Positions 3,665 through 5,348 of a stretch of DNA of 5,348 bases are shown one piece after another. A model generated the notes under the pieces. It did not search any database. It saw only the letters and a program-made list of their open reading frames with translations, and was not told the origin of the DNA. Every line of letters begins with the position of its first letter. Position 1 is the stretch's first letter. A program made the position numbers and the translations under genes. Origin of the DNA: DUZB01 sp964407525 (GTDB lineage: Bacteria > Desulfobacterota > DSM-4660 > Desulfatiglandales > Desulfatiglandaceae); the NCBI GenBank assembly GCA_964407525.1, contig CAYOWC010000330.1, positions 1 through 5,348 on the forward strand, in the 5' to 3' direction.

Positions 3665-5113
3665 TTATTCATTACCGCCTTGAAGTGCACCGATGAAACA
3701 GGAAGACCCGTCTGAGTCATACACCGGGGCCGGAATTTGTATCCATCCGTCCCCTCCCGTCTCCCATCCATGTCCCCACGGGGAAAGATCAGGCGAGCCC
3801 AGGGCTGGTCCGCCCGGCACATGCTCTCCGGTGCCCCATTCACCTCCGCCTGGATAACCCGAATCACTCGCAAAGAGGGGCCCGCCGCCCCCTTCCGGTA
3901 TCCACAGTGTCCATCCTGCCTGGCCCAGCTCATTTTCCCCCAGGGTGCGGTAGTATTGCATTTCGATTGCGTATTCCGCTCCCGGGACCAGCCACGATCC
4001 CTGATCCAGAGGATTGGCGGCTTCAAGAAATAGGGATTGCTTTTCCGGATCGATTCTCCATGTCCAGCTGTTTAGTGAAGCTGGAAAGGTAATGGTGTAA
4101 TGGGACGGAATGAGATCCTGGACCCCGGTGATCTCAATCTGTGTGCACCCATAGTTCGCGGCCGAATAGGTTTCGCCCTCCACGGCAATGCTCCGGCCGT
4201 TGGGGATTAAGAGGTACTCCATGGTGCGCCTGTCCTCTAACAGCCTGCTGGTCATGATGGCGCTGCTCCGGCCGTGGGCAATGACGAAGACCGCAAGGGT
4301 ATTGTTCGGCCCTAATTCCGCGGCCGCGGATTTGAAGGCGTTGATGAGATTCTCCTTACTGCCTGCGCCGGAAAGGGCCCAGGGAACAGGCCGCTCCGGG
4401 GGAACGTTGCCTTCGGAAAACAGGGTCGTTATGGCGTTTGACTCCCAGCCGTAGCTGTTGATGAGTAGATCCCGCCCCCCGGCAATGGTGTAGTCCCAAC
4501 TGGTCAGATAATACTCGTTTCCTGCCCACATGCCGCTGAATAGAATGGCCCGATCGCCGGGTTGATAGGCCAGGGTGCCGCCTGCGGCGCTGCCGCTCAC
4601 GCCGAACTGGGGAAATTCCACCCCGCCCCAGTACCACGTATATTCATCGGTGGTCCGGATGGTATCTCTGGCCACGAGATAGGCTGCTTCAAAGGTCGGG
4701 GGCGTACCGCCAGCCTCATACCGGAAGGCATACATATACTCGTCATGAAATCCCCAGGTATTGGTCTGTCCCGGCAGGAAGTCGTACATGGAAAGCCCGA
4801 ATCCATGCCAGTTATTGGCCGTCACCACGGCAGCATTTTCCAGTTTTGTGAGATCGTCAACAAACCCGCCTGAAAAACAGCTGCCCGTGGAAAACATCAA
4901 TCGGCCTCTGAATCCTGAAAGGGCCTCCAAGAGCTCACTGTCCCAGATCATGACCTGCTGGTAGTCCCGAAAGGCACTGGGCTTATTGACGCTGTAGTCG
5001 TTGTATTCCCCCAGGGCTGTTGAAAGAGAAGAAAAGAACAGGGCGATCAGGATTGCCATACGGAAAAAAAGGACCCGATGCCTGATCTGGTTTGAATCGG
5101 CAGGAAAATGCAT
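3665..5113 (-). CDS. Secreted caspase-like (clan CD) protein with Cys and His halves in swapped order
   Basis: A 482-residue protein. The start at 5113 is set by AAGGAGGT nine bases upstream. Residues 1-35 form a signal peptide (basic RHRVLFFR, then AILIALFFSSLSTALG); M19 is a less likely start. Residues ~50-172 look like the C-terminal half of a caspase-like domain: helix DSELLEALSG, strand RLMFSTGSCFSGGF with candidate nucleophile Cys79, AAVVTANN, DEYMYAFRYE, TPPTFEAAYLVARDTI and closing EFPQFG. Residues ~186-285 look like the N-terminal half: DRAILFSGMWAGNEYY, YGWESNAITTLF, SKENLINAFKSAAAELGP and NTLAVFVIAHG with candidate His280-Gly281. In canonical members His precedes Cys; here it follows by 200 residues. 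Residues ~305-405 may be a beta-sandwich, then a Gly/Pro/Trp-rich tail ending SSCFIGALQGGNE, reminiscent of CFI-box C-termini. It would act outside the cytoplasm; substrate and activity are unknown. It is convergent with vapBC. Confidence 0.7.
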   Translation of the reverse strand: MHFPADSNQIRHRVLFFRMAILIALFFSSLSTALGEYNDYSVNKPSAFRDYQQVMIWDSELLEALSGFRGRLMFSTGSCFSGGFVDDLTKLENAAVVTANNWHGFGLSMYDFLPGQTNTWGFHDEYMYAFRYEAGGTPPTFEAAYLVARDTIRTTDEYTWYWGGVEFPQFGVSGSAAGGTLAYQPGDRAILFSGMWAGNEYYLTSWDYTIAGGRDLLINSYGWESNAITTLFSEGNVPPERPVPWALSGAGSKENLINAFKSAAAELGPNNTLAVFVIAHGRSSAIMTSRLLEDRRTMEYLLIPNGRSIAVEGETYSAANYGCTQIEITGVQDLIPSHYTITFPASLNSWTWRIDPEKQSLFLEAANPLDQGSWLVPGAEYAIEMQYYRTLGENELGQAGWTLWIPEGGGGPLFASDSGYPGGGEWGTGEHVPGGPALGSPDLSPWGHGWETGGDGWIQIPAPVYDSDGSSCFIGALQGGNE

Positions 5114-5122
5114 AAGGGATGG

Positions 5123-5130
5123 ACCTCCTT
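5123..5130 (-). promoter_or_regulatory. Ribosome binding site of the caspase-like gene
   Basis: AAGGAGGT on the minus strand (5130 to 5123) lies nine bases before the ATG at 5113. It is a near-perfect Shine-Dalgarno sequence that decides for this start over the internal ATG at 5059. Confidence 0.8.
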
Positions 5131-5153
5131 CGTCAGTTTGTTATTTCTGGAAC

Positions 5154-5180
5154 CATAAAGCATCTCCACAAACCGATCAA
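5154..5180 (-). promoter_or_regulatory. Possible promoter of the caspase-like gene
   Basis: On the minus strand TTGATC (5180-5175) and TTTATG (5159-5154) are separated by 15 bases, or by 16 if TTATGG is used as -10, about 40 bases before the start codon. The boxes are imperfect and the spacer short, so this is only the best candidate seen. Confidence 0.3.
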
Positions 5181-5348
5181 GTCTTTTTGGGTGACAGGTT
5201 ATGCATTTTTTCCCTACCTGGCTGATTCGTCACAGGAATTAACCAATTCGTCCCAAGGTGCTTTTATTCAGGCCGAAATTCCGATAGGATAACTGGGCAT
5301 CCTTCATTTAAGCCAAAAAGTAGTTTACACTTTCGTGATTTCGCGTTT
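5181..5348. other. Intergenic sequence at the right edge, no gene seen
   Basis: No frame of protein-like character on either strand. Near the edge TTTCGTGA (5332-5339) is followed at once by TTTCGCGT (5340-5347), an imperfect 8-bp tandem. It could be the start of a TTTCGTG-type repeat that continues outside the window, but two units are too few to claim an array. Confidence 0.35.

Noticed and set aside
3526..4026. 166-residue frame on the minus strand overlapping the 3' part of the caspase-like gene
   Set aside because: It is the shifted frame of the same strand in a GC-rich tail, rich in Arg/Trp/Met/Cys with no motif; the 482-residue frame has a signal peptide, ribosome binding site and domain features.
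4799..4810. His103-Gly104 (NWHGFG) as the catalytic HG of the caspase-like protein
   Set aside because: It comes after Cys79 in the post-nucleophile segment and is not preceded by a hydrophobic strand as in VFVIAHG (280-281), which fits the family far better.
4188..4964. Plus-strand frames opposite the caspase-like gene (4188-4454, 4562-4873, 4761-4964)
   Set aside because: They mirror a well-supported minus-strand gene, lack ribosome binding sites and show no recognisable domains.
5037..5059. Internal ATG (residue 19) as the true start of the caspase-like protein
   Set aside because: No ribosome binding site precedes it, whereas AAGGAGGT sits nine bases before the ATG at 5113; starting there would also remove the basic n-region of the signal peptide.
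1..5348. CRISPR array, tRNA or rRNA genes
   Set aside because: No regularly spaced repeats, cloverleaf-like segments or conserved rRNA stretches were recognised on either strand.

Overview
The window looks like an accessory, partly decaying stretch of a Gram-negative chromosome. A lipoprotein signal, Sec-type secretion, mosaic inverted-repeat elements and moderate GC with AT-rich islands would suit a Desulfobacterota-like ('deltaproteobacterial') organism. That placement is an inference from style, not from a marker gene.

Layout from left to right. (1) On the minus strand, the start of a lipoprotein gene runs off the left edge (255 to 1). (2) About 450 bases follow with no convincing gene, ending in a ~113-bp inverted-repeat element (713-825). 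(3) Positions 826-2155 are a patchwork of plus-strand gene pieces: the C-terminal end of a propeller-like repeat protein broken by an in-frame TGA, the first ~26 codons of a LytTR-type response regulator, and an out-of-frame join to the C-terminal part of a second repeat protein with 'VEVH...LWY.VG' units. (4) Positions 2282-2839, minus strand, hold the C-terminal remnant of a dihydroorotate-dehydrogenase-like flavoprotein. It is split by a ~175-bp MITE-like element whose removal restores the reading frame exactly. (5) Positions 2825-3500 hold an apparently intact VapBC toxin-antitoxin operon with its own promoter, operator-like palindrome and strong ribosome binding site. (6) Positions 3665-5113, minus strand, encode an intact secreted protein whose two caspase-like half-domains are in reversed order, the Cys half before the His half. 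(7) The last ~235 bases hold its ribosome binding site and a possible promoter.

Only three genes look functional: the partial lipoprotein, vapBC counted as one operon, and the caspase-like protein. No joint pathway is evident. The toxin-antitoxin operon sits among gene fragments and mobile repeats, as is common in turnover-prone regions. The most notable items are the permuted caspase-like architecture, the in-frame MITE interruption and the response-regulator/propeller chimera.
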